A DNA stretch of 8,297 nucleotides. It comes from Mucilaginibacter sp. Its GTDB lineage: Bacteria; Bacteroidota; Bacteroidia; Sphingobacteriales; Sphingobacteriaceae. The stretch lies in NCBI GenBank assembly GCA_028288315.1, contig JAQBNY010000028.1, positions 1 through 8,297 of the forward strand. Direction: 5' to 3'. Made by a program: the position numbers and the translations under genes. The notes beneath the pieces are model-generated. The model saw nothing but the letters and a program-made list of their open reading frames with translations. It had not been told where the DNA came from and ran no database searches. Of this stretch, positions 1-5,747 are shown piece by piece (within the stretch, counting starts at the first letter, position 1; the number at the start of each line of letters is the position of its first letter).

Positions 1-62
1 GGTAGATTTTAAACTTTCTGCAACATAGTAAATTTTGTAGTTTAGCGCCTCCAAATAATCAG

Positions 63-1436
63 ATGCAAAGAAGCAAACTAACCATGTACATTTTTGTAGC
101 ACTTGTATTAGGCGTAATAGCCGGTTACATTTACAATGCTACGGTAATTAACAATATTAATACCAAGATAAGTGCAGCAGAGGCTAATATAAAATCTATA
201 GACGGCCAAATATTGCTAATTAAAGATACAACCACTGCCAATTACAAGTCACTTAAAGCAGAACGAACCACACAGGTTAAACTGCGTAAAGAAAGTGACA
301 TCGCCCGTGAAGATAAATTGGTTGGCTTTACTGTTTTAAGCGATATTTTTCTGAGGCTTATAAAAATGATAGTGGCCCCGCTAGTGTTTACTACGCTTGT
401 AGTAGGTGTAGCAAAAGTGGGCGATATTAAAGCTGTAGGCCGTATTGGCGGTAAAACACTACTTTGGTTTTTAAGCGCATCGCTGGTATCATTATTATTA
501 GGTATGATGCTGGTTAACTTTTTTGAGCCGGGTAAGGCAATGCATTTGCCACTGCCTGATAGTCATTTAAGTATCGATATTAAAAAATCTGCTTTATCCC
601 TTCGCGATTTTATAGGTCACGTTTTTCCTAAGAGCTTTACAGAAGCTATGGCCAATAACGAAATATTACAGATAGTGGTGTTCTCGTTATTCTTTGGTGT
701 GGCCACAGCCGCTATTGGCGAGAAAGGGGAGGTTGTTATAAAAGCGCTGGATGTTATTTCTCATGTTATATTAAAGATAACAGGATACGTAATGCAACTT
801 GCACCATTGGCGGTATTTGGTGCCATAACAGCCATTGTTGCTAAGCAGGGATTAGGAATATTATCTACTTACGCCATATTTATAGGCGAGTTTTATTTCT
901 CGCTGGTAGTATTATGGATGGTGATCATATTCGCCGGATTTATCGTATTAAAAAAACGCGCCTTTAACCTGGTTGGCAATATTAAAGATGCCATGCTTAT
1001 AGCCTTTAGTACATCAACAAGCGAAGCTGCCTATCCAAAAGTGTTATTAGAGTTGGAGCGCTTTGGCTGTAATAACAAAATTGTAAGCTTTGTTTTGCCG
1101 TTAGGTTATTCCTTTAACCTTGATGGCTCTATGATGTACATGACCTTTGCATCCTTATTTCTGGCGCAAGCATACAATGTTCATTTGTCTTTTGAGCAAC
1201 AGATAACAATGCTTCTAGTGCTAATGTTAACCAGTAAAGGTGTAGCGGGCGTGCCACGTGCAGCGCTGGTTGTTATAGCTGGTACTATGCCACTGTTTAA
1301 TATTCCTGAAGCCGGTTTGGCCTTACTTATCGGTATAGATCCACTAATGGATATGGGCCGCTCTGCTACCAACGTTTTAGGTAATGCTATGGCAACCGCG
1401 GTTGTAAGCAAATGGGAGGGAGAGTTGAAACATTAG
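63..1436 (+). CDS. Dicarboxylate/amino-acid:cation symporter (DAACS, SLC1/GltP-DctA family)
   Basis: Inner-membrane secondary transporter that takes up an acidic substrate (glutamate, aspartate or a C4-dicarboxylate) with H+ or Na+. The 457-residue product shows the whole family signature: the serine/threonine-rich HP1 hairpin STSTSEAAYP (316-325), the TM7 motif GYSFNLDGS (348-356), the HP2 hairpin TSKGVAGVP (390-398) and the TM8 motif DPLMDMGRSATNVLGN (426-441), with Asp430, Arg433 and Asn437 at substrate-binding positions. TM1 is about residues 8-28 and TM2 begins near 92. Between them lies an extra hydrophilic segment (about 31-88) that reads as an isoleucine coiled coil and should face the periplasm. 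The last TM8 position is Asn441, where the Na+-coupled archaeal GltPh has Asp405; E. coli GltP, as I recall it, also has Asn there, so proton coupling is plausible. The exact substrate cannot be read from sequence. The ATG at 63 directly precedes TM1. No convincing promoter is visible in the 62 bases before it. Confidence 0.93.
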   Translation: MQRSKLTMYIFVALVLGVIAGYIYNATVINNINTKISAAEANIKSIDGQILLIKDTTTANYKSLKAERTTQVKLRKESDIAREDKLVGFTVLSDIFLRLIKMIVAPLVFTTLVVGVAKVGDIKAVGRIGGKTLLWFLSASLVSLLLGMMLVNFFEPGKAMHLPLPDSHLSIDIKKSALSLRDFIGHVFPKSFTEAMANNEILQIVVFSLFFGVATAAIGEKGEVVIKALDVISHVILKITGYVMQLAPLAVFGAITAIVAKQGLGILSTYAIFIGEFYFSLVVLWMVIIFAGFIVLKKRAFNLVGNIKDAMLIAFSTSTSEAAYPKVLLELERFGCNNKIVSFVLPLGYSFNLDGSMMYMTFASLFLAQAYNVHLSFEQQITMLLVLMLTSKGVAGVPRAALVVIAGTMPLFNIPEAGLALLIGIDPLMDMGRSATNVLGNAMATAVVSKWEGELKH

Positions 1437-1491
1437 AGTATTGAAATAGGATTTCGAGTATTCAATGTCAAATTTTCAAGTTAAATTTAAC

Positions 1492-1507
1492 TCATTAATT
1501 CACTAAT
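1492..1507 (+). repeat. Two imperfect 8-bp tandem units in intergenic DNA
   Basis: TCATTAAT is followed immediately by TCACTAAT, ending 6 bases before the ATG of the 1514 gene. Just upstream, 1480-1491 is the perfect palindrome GTTAAATTTAAC. The 77-bp gap 1437-1513 is otherwise AT-rich with no clear promoter or terminator hairpin. Function unknown; simple-sequence drift is the default explanation. Confidence 0.35.
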
Positions 1508-1513
1508 TATAAA

Positions 1514-2017
1514 ATGTCAACTCGTTCTAAAAAAATATTTCTTATAGCAAGTATCGTTGTGCCATTCTTGCTTTACTGTTTTTATTATTATGGCATGATG
1601 ATCAAGAACGCTCCTTACAAGTTCTCTGAATTTCAATCTATACAATTCCAATATGGTTATAATGACAGCCTGCTTAATAAATACGATTCTAAAACCGGCG
1701 ATTATCAGTTTGTGAATACCCGCGATTCTGTCATTAAAATGCATCTGAAATTAACCAAGGACGATTTTCTGTACCTGCACCGTAAGGCTGCCGACCTGGG
1801 CTTTTGGGATTTTCCGGCTAAAGAGCTGAATACCGAAACAAAGGTAAGGTCACCACGGTATATGATGCAGTTTAATTACAAACGTAAAAGTAAAACAGTT
1901 GTGTTTGATGCCGCCTATGATGGCAATGACAAGCTGAAAGATGCCAACGAACGCTTGATAAAAGAAATACAGAAAATACTGAATGATGCTGAAGCACGTC
2001 AAAGAAATAGCAAATAG
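1514..2017 (+). CDS. Membrane-anchored protein of unknown function
   Basis: I do not recognise the family. The 167-residue product has a short basic start (MSTRSKK), one hydrophobic segment at about 8-30 that looks like an uncleaved signal anchor (there is no lipobox around Cys22), then about 135 soluble residues predicted to lie in the periplasm. That part is aromatic-rich, with a GFWDFP stretch at 96-101, alternating beta-like segments such as YMMQFNYKRK and KTVVFDAAYDG, and a charged C-terminal helix (about 139-165). A compact alpha/beta domain is a fair guess. It lies 77 bp after the symporter gene on the same strand, so cotranscription is possible but not shown; an rplU promoter begins 4 bases after its stop codon. 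Codon use matches the neighbours. The ATG at 1514 gives a sensible N-terminal anchor. Confidence 0.8.
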   Translation: MSTRSKKIFLIASIVVPFLLYCFYYYGMMIKNAPYKFSEFQSIQFQYGYNDSLLNKYDSKTGDYQFVNTRDSVIKMHLKLTKDDFLYLHRKAADLGFWDFPAKELNTETKVRSPRYMMQFNYKRKSKTVVFDAAYDGNDKLKDANERLIKEIQKILNDAEARQRNSK

Positions 2018-2021
2018 TACA

Positions 2022-2052
2022 TTGTATATTAATTTATTAATCCATATATTTG
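2022..2052 (+). promoter_or_regulatory. Bacteroidota-type sigma promoter of rplU-rpmA
   Basis: TTG at 2022-2024 (-33 element) and TATATTTG at 2045-2052 (-7 element, consensus TAnnTTTG) are separated by 20 bases, which fits the known housekeeping promoter of Bacteroidota. Transcription should start near 2058-2060, leaving a leader of about 27 bases that is very A/T-rich and lacks a Shine-Dalgarno motif. The promoter starts 4 bases after the upstream stop codon, so the ribosomal pair has its own promoter. Confidence 0.85.
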
Positions 2053-2085
2053 CACCTCAAAATTTAAAATAATAATTAATCAACA

Positions 2086-2394
2086 ATGTACGCAATAGTA
2101 AGTATAGCCGGACAGCAATTTAAAGTTGCAAAAGACCAGCAGATCTTTGTACACCGTTTACAGGGAGATGAAGGCGCTAGTATTGAATTTGACCAGGTAT
2201 TGTTAGCAGAAAACGAAGGTAGCTTTAAATTAGGTTCTGACTTAAAAAGTGCTAAAGTATCAGCTAAGATCTTGTCTCATTTAAAAGGTGATAAAGTAAT
2301 TATCTTCAAAAAGAAAAGAAGAAAAGGTTACAAAAAGAAAAACGGTCACCGTCAGCAATTTACCAAGATCGAGATCACCGGTATCACATTATAA
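2086..2394 (+). CDS. rplU: 50S ribosomal protein L21
   Basis: Large-subunit ribosomal protein that binds 23S rRNA. The 102-residue product has the usual length and landmarks: the start MYAIVSIAGQQFKV, the central GDKVIIFKKKRRKGYKKK stretch (about 68-85) that carries the conserved basic rRNA-contacting loop, and the C-terminal GHRQQFTKIEITGI (87-100). It is the first gene of a two-gene operon with rpmA, 47 bp downstream, the standard bacterial arrangement. It is driven by the strong promoter just upstream. No feature suggests an r-protein autoregulatory leader: the 5' leader is only about 27 bases and unstructured. Confidence 0.98.
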   Translation: MYAIVSIAGQQFKVAKDQQIFVHRLQGDEGASIEFDQVLLAENEGSFKLGSDLKSAKVSAKILSHLKGDKVIIFKKKRRKGYKKKNGHRQQFTKIEITGITL

Positions 2395-2441
2395 TTAAAT
2401 TTTAAACGGGGGTCTCGTTATCCCACAAAAGAAATTAAGAA

Positions 2442-2876
2442 ATGGCACACAAAAAAGGGGCCGGTAGTTCAAGAAACGGCCGCGAATCACATAGCAAACG
2501 TTTAGGTATCAAAATTTTCGGTGGTCAACCAGCAATTGCAGGTAACATCATCGTACGTCAGCGTGGTACCAAACACAATCCGGGCCTTAACGTAGGTATC
2601 GGTAAAGATCATACCTTATTTGCATTAACTGCAGGTCATGTAGTATTTAAAAAGAAAGCAGATAACCGTTCATACGTTTCTGTTATCCCTTTTGAAGTTG
2701 CACCTGTTGCAGAAGATTTAGCACCAGCACCAGCTGTTAAGAAAGAAGTAAAAGCAGTAAAAGTTGCAGCACCAGTTGCAGAAGTTACTGAAGAAGCTCC
2801 TAAAGCGAAGAAAGCAGCAGCTCCTAAAGCAAAAAAAGAAGCAGCACCTGATGCTGAAGAAGCAGTAGCTGAATAA
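2442..2876 (+). CDS. rpmA: 50S ribosomal protein L27 with a long C-terminal tail
   Basis: L27 lies at the peptidyl-transferase centre, with its flexible N-terminus reaching the tRNA ends. Residues 1-85 are a complete L27: MAHKKGAGSSRNGRES at the start, then GIKIFGGQ, RQRGTKHNPG and VGIGKDHTLFAL. The N-terminus begins directly with MAHKKG, so it does not carry the cleaved leader seen in Firmicutes. The protein is 144 residues against about 85-90 for most L27s. The extra 59 residues (86-144) are almost entirely Ala, Lys, Glu, Pro and Val, contain APKAKK twice (119-124, 127-132), and look disordered. The reading frame is continuous, and a terminator follows the stop codon, so the tail is not a frameshift artefact. 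The spacer from rplU holds an A-rich ribosome-loading region (AAAAGAAATTAAGAA) before the ATG. Confidence 0.97.
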   Translation: MAHKKGAGSSRNGRESHSKRLGIKIFGGQPAIAGNIIVRQRGTKHNPGLNVGIGKDHTLFALTAGHVVFKKKADNRSYVSVIPFEVAPVAEDLAPAPAVKKEVKAVKVAAPVAEVTEEAPKAKKAAAPKAKKEAAPDAEEAVAE

Positions 2877-2899
2877 TTTTAGCGAAGTTCACAATATTG

Positions 2900-2933
2900 A
2901 AAGGCCCTGGTCATGTGACCGGGGCCTTTTTTT
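2900..2933 (+). terminator. Rho-independent terminator of rplU-rpmA
   Basis: A 13-bp stem (2900-2912 with 2917-2929, one G-T pair) closes a 4-base loop. The core AAAGGCCC/GGGCCTTT is perfect. It runs into seven T residues (2927-2933). It starts 23 bases after the rpmA stop codon. The strand-symmetric A run at its base means it may also stop transcripts from the minus-strand DUF4112 gene ending at 2957. Confidence 0.93.
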
Positions 2934-2956
2934 GTGCAAATATTTTAATCTATCTT

Positions 2957-3436
2957 CTAAAACTGCGTAAATAGCCATTGCAAAGCTTTGTAACTTACAA
3001 ACATTATAGCAGCCATAAATACCAGCAGTATAATCAATAAAATAATTATTATCCCTTTGCCGCTACCTGTGTGTTTACCTTCCTGGTAGTGCTCTTTTAA
3101 GAGTTGGATATTACGTGTATTAGCTCTAAAATAAAAATCAGATACCTGGCCTATTAATGGTATGGCGCCAATAGCCGTGTCAACACAAATATTTAAGGCC
3201 ATAAGTATAAGCACTTTGCGGCTCACGCCATTTTTGGCCATTACAAACAGCAGGGCTGCGGCAACTACAAAGCCCGATACATCGCCCGCATAGGGAATAA
3301 GATTCATAATAGGATCAAGCCCGAATCTGAAATTTGTACCCGGCACGCGAAACTTATCATCCATTACAGACGCTATACGCTCCACCCATTTAAGCTGACC
3401 GGTCAGTTGAACTTGCTTTGAATTGTTATTTGCCAC
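2957..3436 (-). CDS. DUF4112 family membrane protein
   Basis: Small membrane protein of unknown function, 159 residues. The conserved part starts at about residue 15 (LKWVERIASVMDDKFRVPGT) and continues into GLDPIMNLIPYAGD (39-52), both typical of DUF4112. Hydrophobic segments lie at about 53-67 and 75-97, and a strong C-terminal transmembrane helix at about 128-150. Two stretches repeat the same spacing: D41-IP48-G51-VS54-F56 and D86-IP93-G96-VS99-F101, offset by 45 residues, so the domain looks internally duplicated. The start codon is GTG (3436-3434): an ATG two bases upstream is in another frame, and the next in-frame Met (residue 25) would cut into the conserved region. The gene is divergent from the hydrolase gene at 3503 and converges on rpmA. 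Confidence 0.85.
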   Translation of the reverse strand: MANNNSKQVQLTGQLKWVERIASVMDDKFRVPGTNFRFGLDPIMNLIPYAGDVSGFVVAAALLFVMAKNGVSRKVLILMALNICVDTAIGAIPLIGQVSDFYFRANTRNIQLLKEHYQEGKHTGSGKGIIIILLIILLVFMAAIMFVSYKALQWLFTQF

Positions 3437-3502
3437 ATCAGATGAATAATTGAGCGGGCTAATTGTTTTTTATATGGTGTGCTATTATGATAACTTTAGG
3501 CA

Positions 3503-4579
3503 ATGATACCATCCCTGATAAAAATCAAACTTTTAGTTATACTTAGCTTTGGCTACTTGTTTATTTCAAAAGCACAAACCGCATTACCTATAACTGATAG
3601 CACTAAATTCTTGCAGCAATACAGCAAAGCTAAAAACGATTATTTGGCTTTTGAGAAAAAACATGCTGCATATATTCAAACCAAAAATATAAGGATGCAC
3701 TACCTTAGCTGGGGAAATCCGGCAAATAGGCCCTTAATATGGGCACATGGCAGTTTATTAAATGGATATGAATTATTGCCAGTTGCAGATAAGCTGGTAA
3801 AAGCGGGCTTCTATGTAATTGCAATTGATTATTACGGACATGGCAAAACAGGATACCCTGATCATGATGTATCACTTTACCATATAGCCGATGATATAAA
3901 AATGCTGATGGATAAGCTGAAGATAAAGAAAGCATATATCGGCGGCTTTTCAAGGGGTGGATACATAGCTTCTGCTTTTTATGATGCCTATCCAAAAAAT
4001 GTTTTAGGGTTGATACTGGAAGATGGTGGCTCTGTAGCATCGGGTACGTATAACCATCAATTAACTGATGATCAATTGGCTATTAAAGCCAAGCCCTTTG
4101 ATATAAAAAACCATAATCCATGGGACACTACTTATAACACCGAATTAGATGCGTTTAGAGCAATGCTTGACACAAGCGATAAAAGCAGCCAGTTTGAATT
4201 GTTTGCCATTATCAACCAAAATAAAGCAGGCAGGTGGAAAATATATGAAGGTTTGAGCCAGTACTTTCATATGGCCAGCAGTAAACAGTATATGGATCTG
4301 ATACTACGGCCTACTAAAATACCTCTTTTTGCCGCATCCATGATGATGATGGAGCCACGCATCATTTTTCGTAACCTTAATGTGCCCGTATTAATACTTG
4401 ACCCCGTAAGTAAAGATGATCCAATGCCGTTTGAAAAAGAGAACAAGGCATTGCGTGATCAGCATCCACAGTACATAAAATACATCGTTTATTTTGATAC
4501 GGAGCACAATATTCACTATACTCATCCTCAAAAGTTTACAGCAGATGTCATTGACTTTATGAAATCATCTTCTAAATAA
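3503..4579 (+). CDS. Secreted alpha/beta hydrolase
   Basis: Probable periplasmic ester- or amide-cleaving enzyme; the substrate is unknown. Residues 1-24 form a signal peptide (hydrophobic core about 9-20) with a likely signal peptidase I site SKA|QT after Ala24, a very common Bacteroidota pattern. The mature part has the alpha/beta-hydrolase landmarks in order: oxyanion-loop HG at 82-83, the IDYYGHGKTGYP segment (108-119), the nucleophile elbow GGFSRGG with Ser150, the acid after strand 7 at Asp305/Asp306 (SKDDP), and His335 in EHNIHY as the third member of the triad. The cap region (about 182-285) includes four consecutive Met (280-283). At 358 residues it is somewhat longer than minimal hydrolases because of the signal peptide and the extra N-terminal helix (about 33-52). 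It stands alone, divergent from the DUF4112 gene 66 bp away. Confidence 0.88.
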   Translation: MIPSLIKIKLLVILSFGYLFISKAQTALPITDSTKFLQQYSKAKNDYLAFEKKHAAYIQTKNIRMHYLSWGNPANRPLIWAHGSLLNGYELLPVADKLVKAGFYVIAIDYYGHGKTGYPDHDVSLYHIADDIKMLMDKLKIKKAYIGGFSRGGYIASAFYDAYPKNVLGLILEDGGSVASGTYNHQLTDDQLAIKAKPFDIKNHNPWDTTYNTELDAFRAMLDTSDKSSQFELFAIINQNKAGRWKIYEGLSQYFHMASSKQYMDLILRPTKIPLFAASMMMMEPRIIFRNLNVPVLILDPVSKDDPMPFEKENKALRDQHPQYIKYIVYFDTEHNIHYTHPQKFTADVIDFMKSSSK

Positions 4580-4597
4580 ATTAGCTAAAACAAGTTT

Positions 4598-4609
4598 AAC
4601 TGTACAGTT
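4598..4609. promoter_or_regulatory. Possible palindromic operator before the 63-residue gene
   Basis: AACTGTACAGTT is a perfect 12-bp palindrome 54 bases upstream of the ATG at 4664. A TTG (4608-4610) overlaps its right end and could be a -33 element, but no good TAnnTTTG follows at the right distance. A second small inverted repeat, ATGGC-TTA-GCCAT, lies at 4626-4638. One or two 12-bp palindromes are expected by chance in a window this size, so this is only a candidate. Confidence 0.25.
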
Positions 4610-4663
4610 GTTATATTAAGGTTCAATGGCTTAGCCATATTTATAAACTTTAATACTACAATT

Positions 4664-4855
4664 ATGAAAGTTCAGGATTTTAATAATAATAACGGCCAGG
4701 GAAATTCAACTGCCGATCGTGCTTTTAATGATGCTAAAGAAAGTCAAAAGCAAAAAGGGATAAGTAATGCCGGCGGACAACGGTCTGACCAAACATCAAG
4801 TAAAGACAGCGTTCATAAGCCCATGCAAAAAAAATCTAAAAGAGGCCTCTTATAA
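4664..4855 (+). CDS. Small hydrophilic protein of unknown function (63 residues)
   Basis: I do not recognise this family. The product is almost free of hydrophobic residues and rich in Asn, Gln, Ser, Lys and Gly. It includes an NNNNGQGN run at 8-15 and a basic end (QKKSKRGLL, 55-63), and is probably disordered and cytosolic. Reasons to treat it as real: a clear ATG after an A/T-rich leader, coding composition unlike the surrounding intergenic DNA, and a terminator-like hairpin with a T run placed exactly at the stop codon. It stands as a single gene between the hydrolase (84 bp upstream) and the convergent exonuclease gene. Small disordered proteins of this style in Bacteroidota are often stress- or stationary-phase-related, but nothing here proves that. 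Confidence 0.6.
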   Translation: MKVQDFNNNNGQGNSTADRAFNDAKESQKQKGISNAGGQRSDQTSSKDSVHKPMQKKSKRGLL

Positions 4856-4865
4856 GGGCTTTTTT
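4842..4865 (+). terminator. Terminator overlapping the stop of the 63-residue gene
   Basis: GCC at 4845-4847 pairs with GGC at 4857-4859, with a bulged T4848 and an inner CT/AG pair around a 4-base loop (4851-4854). G-T and A-T pairs extend the stem outward, and a run of six T follows (4860-4865). The stop codon TAA (4853-4855) lies in the loop and 3' arm, so the terminator begins inside the coding sequence. Confidence 0.6.
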
Positions 4866-4889
4866 ATTGATGTCTCGTCAATAAAAAGC
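4858..4889. other. Second hairpin overlapping the terminator, between convergent genes
   Basis: GCTTTTTTATTGA (4858-4870) pairs with TCAATAAAAAGC (4878-4889), giving 12 base pairs with one bulged T and a 7-base loop. It uses the T run and the GC of the preceding terminator, so the two hairpins cannot form fully at once. Neither strand shows a T run after this second hairpin, so it is not a standard terminator. The rest of the 119-bp gap 4856-4974 is AT-rich. A weak 5-bp hairpin (4936-4949) followed by six T (4952-4957) could be a backup plus-strand terminator. Confidence 0.5.
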
Positions 4890-4974
4890 AAAAATCAACT
4901 TACTGATAGATTATTCACTTAATCTAATAAGGCAGACTATACTCATAGTAGTTTTTTAAGAAAATAAATATGAA

Positions 4975-5679
4975 TTATACAATTGTAATACAATCTTCCC
5001 CAATTAATTCTTCTCCACGGTAACGCCTTATTAATTGCGCCGTTGCAATAACATCTTTTTGGCAATAGGTGCATATTCTCGGCAGGTCATTTTCCACCCA
5101 GTAGACATGGCCAACCTGGCTACCGTCAATATCATCTTTTGAAGTAGGAATGCCAAATATGGCAGTGAGGAGGTTTAACGATGTGTAGTTTTTATAGTCG
5201 CCGAATTTCCAAAGCTCCATGGTATCCAGGTGAGGAATTTCCCAGGGCTTTCTGCCTGTGATCTGTAAATGCGGTGGAAACTGTACGCCATTGATAAGCA
5301 TACGCCTGCAGATATACGGAAAATCAAACTCCTTGCCATTATGTGCACAAAGTATCAAACTCAATGGCTGTCCGCTTAACATTTTACTAAAATCTTCCAG
5401 TAGTTCTTTTTCATCGTGCCCTGCAAATGATTTTACACGCAGTCCAGCTCTTTTTCCATTCAAAAATATGCCCACTGATATACAAATGATCTTGCCAAAC
5501 TCGGCCCAGATACCTGCGCGTTCATAAAAGTCTTCAGCTGTTATTTCGCCCCGGTTGTTACGGATTTTGTGCGCCCAAAGCTCCTGCATGTGTTCAGGTA
5601 CCTGGTCATGGCTGCTATATTGCGGTACAGTTTCAATATCCAGCACCATTAAGTTACTCAGATCGTATTGTTCAAGCAT
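4975..5679 (-). CDS. PolB-like 3'-5' exonuclease (DEDDy, DnaQ superfamily)
   Basis: Predicted 3'-5' exonuclease related to the proofreading domain of family B polymerases, without any polymerase domain. The 234-residue protein shows the three Exo motifs: Exo I LDIETV (13-18; Asp14, Glu16), Exo II around HNGKEFDFPYI (113-123; Asp119), and Exo III YCQKD (205-209; Tyr205, Asp209). This makes it the DEDDy subtype with two metal-binding centres intact. Length and motif spacing fit the stand-alone PolB-like exonuclease family (Pfam DNA_pol_B_exo2) common in Bacteroidota. The physiological role of these proteins is poorly defined; DNA repair or RNA trimming is inference. The gene is divergent from the glycosyltransferase gene (68 bp between starts). 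The ATG at 5679 is 14 codons before the first catalytic residue, as expected. Confidence 0.88.
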   Translation of the reverse strand: MLEQYDLSNLMVLDIETVPQYSSHDQVPEHMQELWAHKIRNNRGEITAEDFYERAGIWAEFGKIICISVGIFLNGKRAGLRVKSFAGHDEKELLEDFSKMLSGQPLSLILCAHNGKEFDFPYICRRMLINGVQFPPHLQITGRKPWEIPHLDTMELWKFGDYKNYTSLNLLTAIFGIPTSKDDIDGSQVGHVYWVENDLPRICTYCQKDVIATAQLIRRYRGEELIGEDCITIV

Positions 5680-5747
5680 AACCGGTGTACAGGTTTAATT
5701 CAAAATCTAAATTTATATTATTTAATTTTAGCTCCTCATAATCTCAC

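Noticed and set aside
29..37. TAAATTTTG as a -7 promoter box of the symporter gene
   Set aside because: The spacing inside the box is one base too long for TAnnTTTG, and no TTG lies at the -33 distance. Similar off-register boxes occur before the genes at 4664 and 5679 and are expected in AT-rich DNA.
1480..1491. GTTAAATTTAAC palindrome as an operator
   Set aside because: A single AT-rich 12-bp palindrome is expected by chance in a window this long, and nothing nearby supports regulation.
3463..3498. TTG plus TAACTTTA as a promoter for the hydrolase gene
   Set aside because: The spacer is 25 bases, the box lacks the final G, and the predicted start would leave essentially no leader. Too weak to list.
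4340..4351. Four tandem ATG codons inside the hydrolase gene as a slippage (phase-variation) tract
   Set aside because: Gain or loss of a 3-base unit keeps the frame, so it could not switch the gene on or off.
4975..5679. The exonuclease as part of a defence system
   Set aside because: It is a stand-alone PolB-like DEDDy exonuclease of a family common in Bacteroidota, and none of its neighbours is a helicase, ATPase, toxin, reverse transcriptase or other defence partner.
5723..5730. TAATTTTA as the promoter of the glycosyltransferase operon
   Set aside because: It matches the -7 consensus in five of six fixed positions, but no TTG occurs about 20 bases upstream, so I could not support it.
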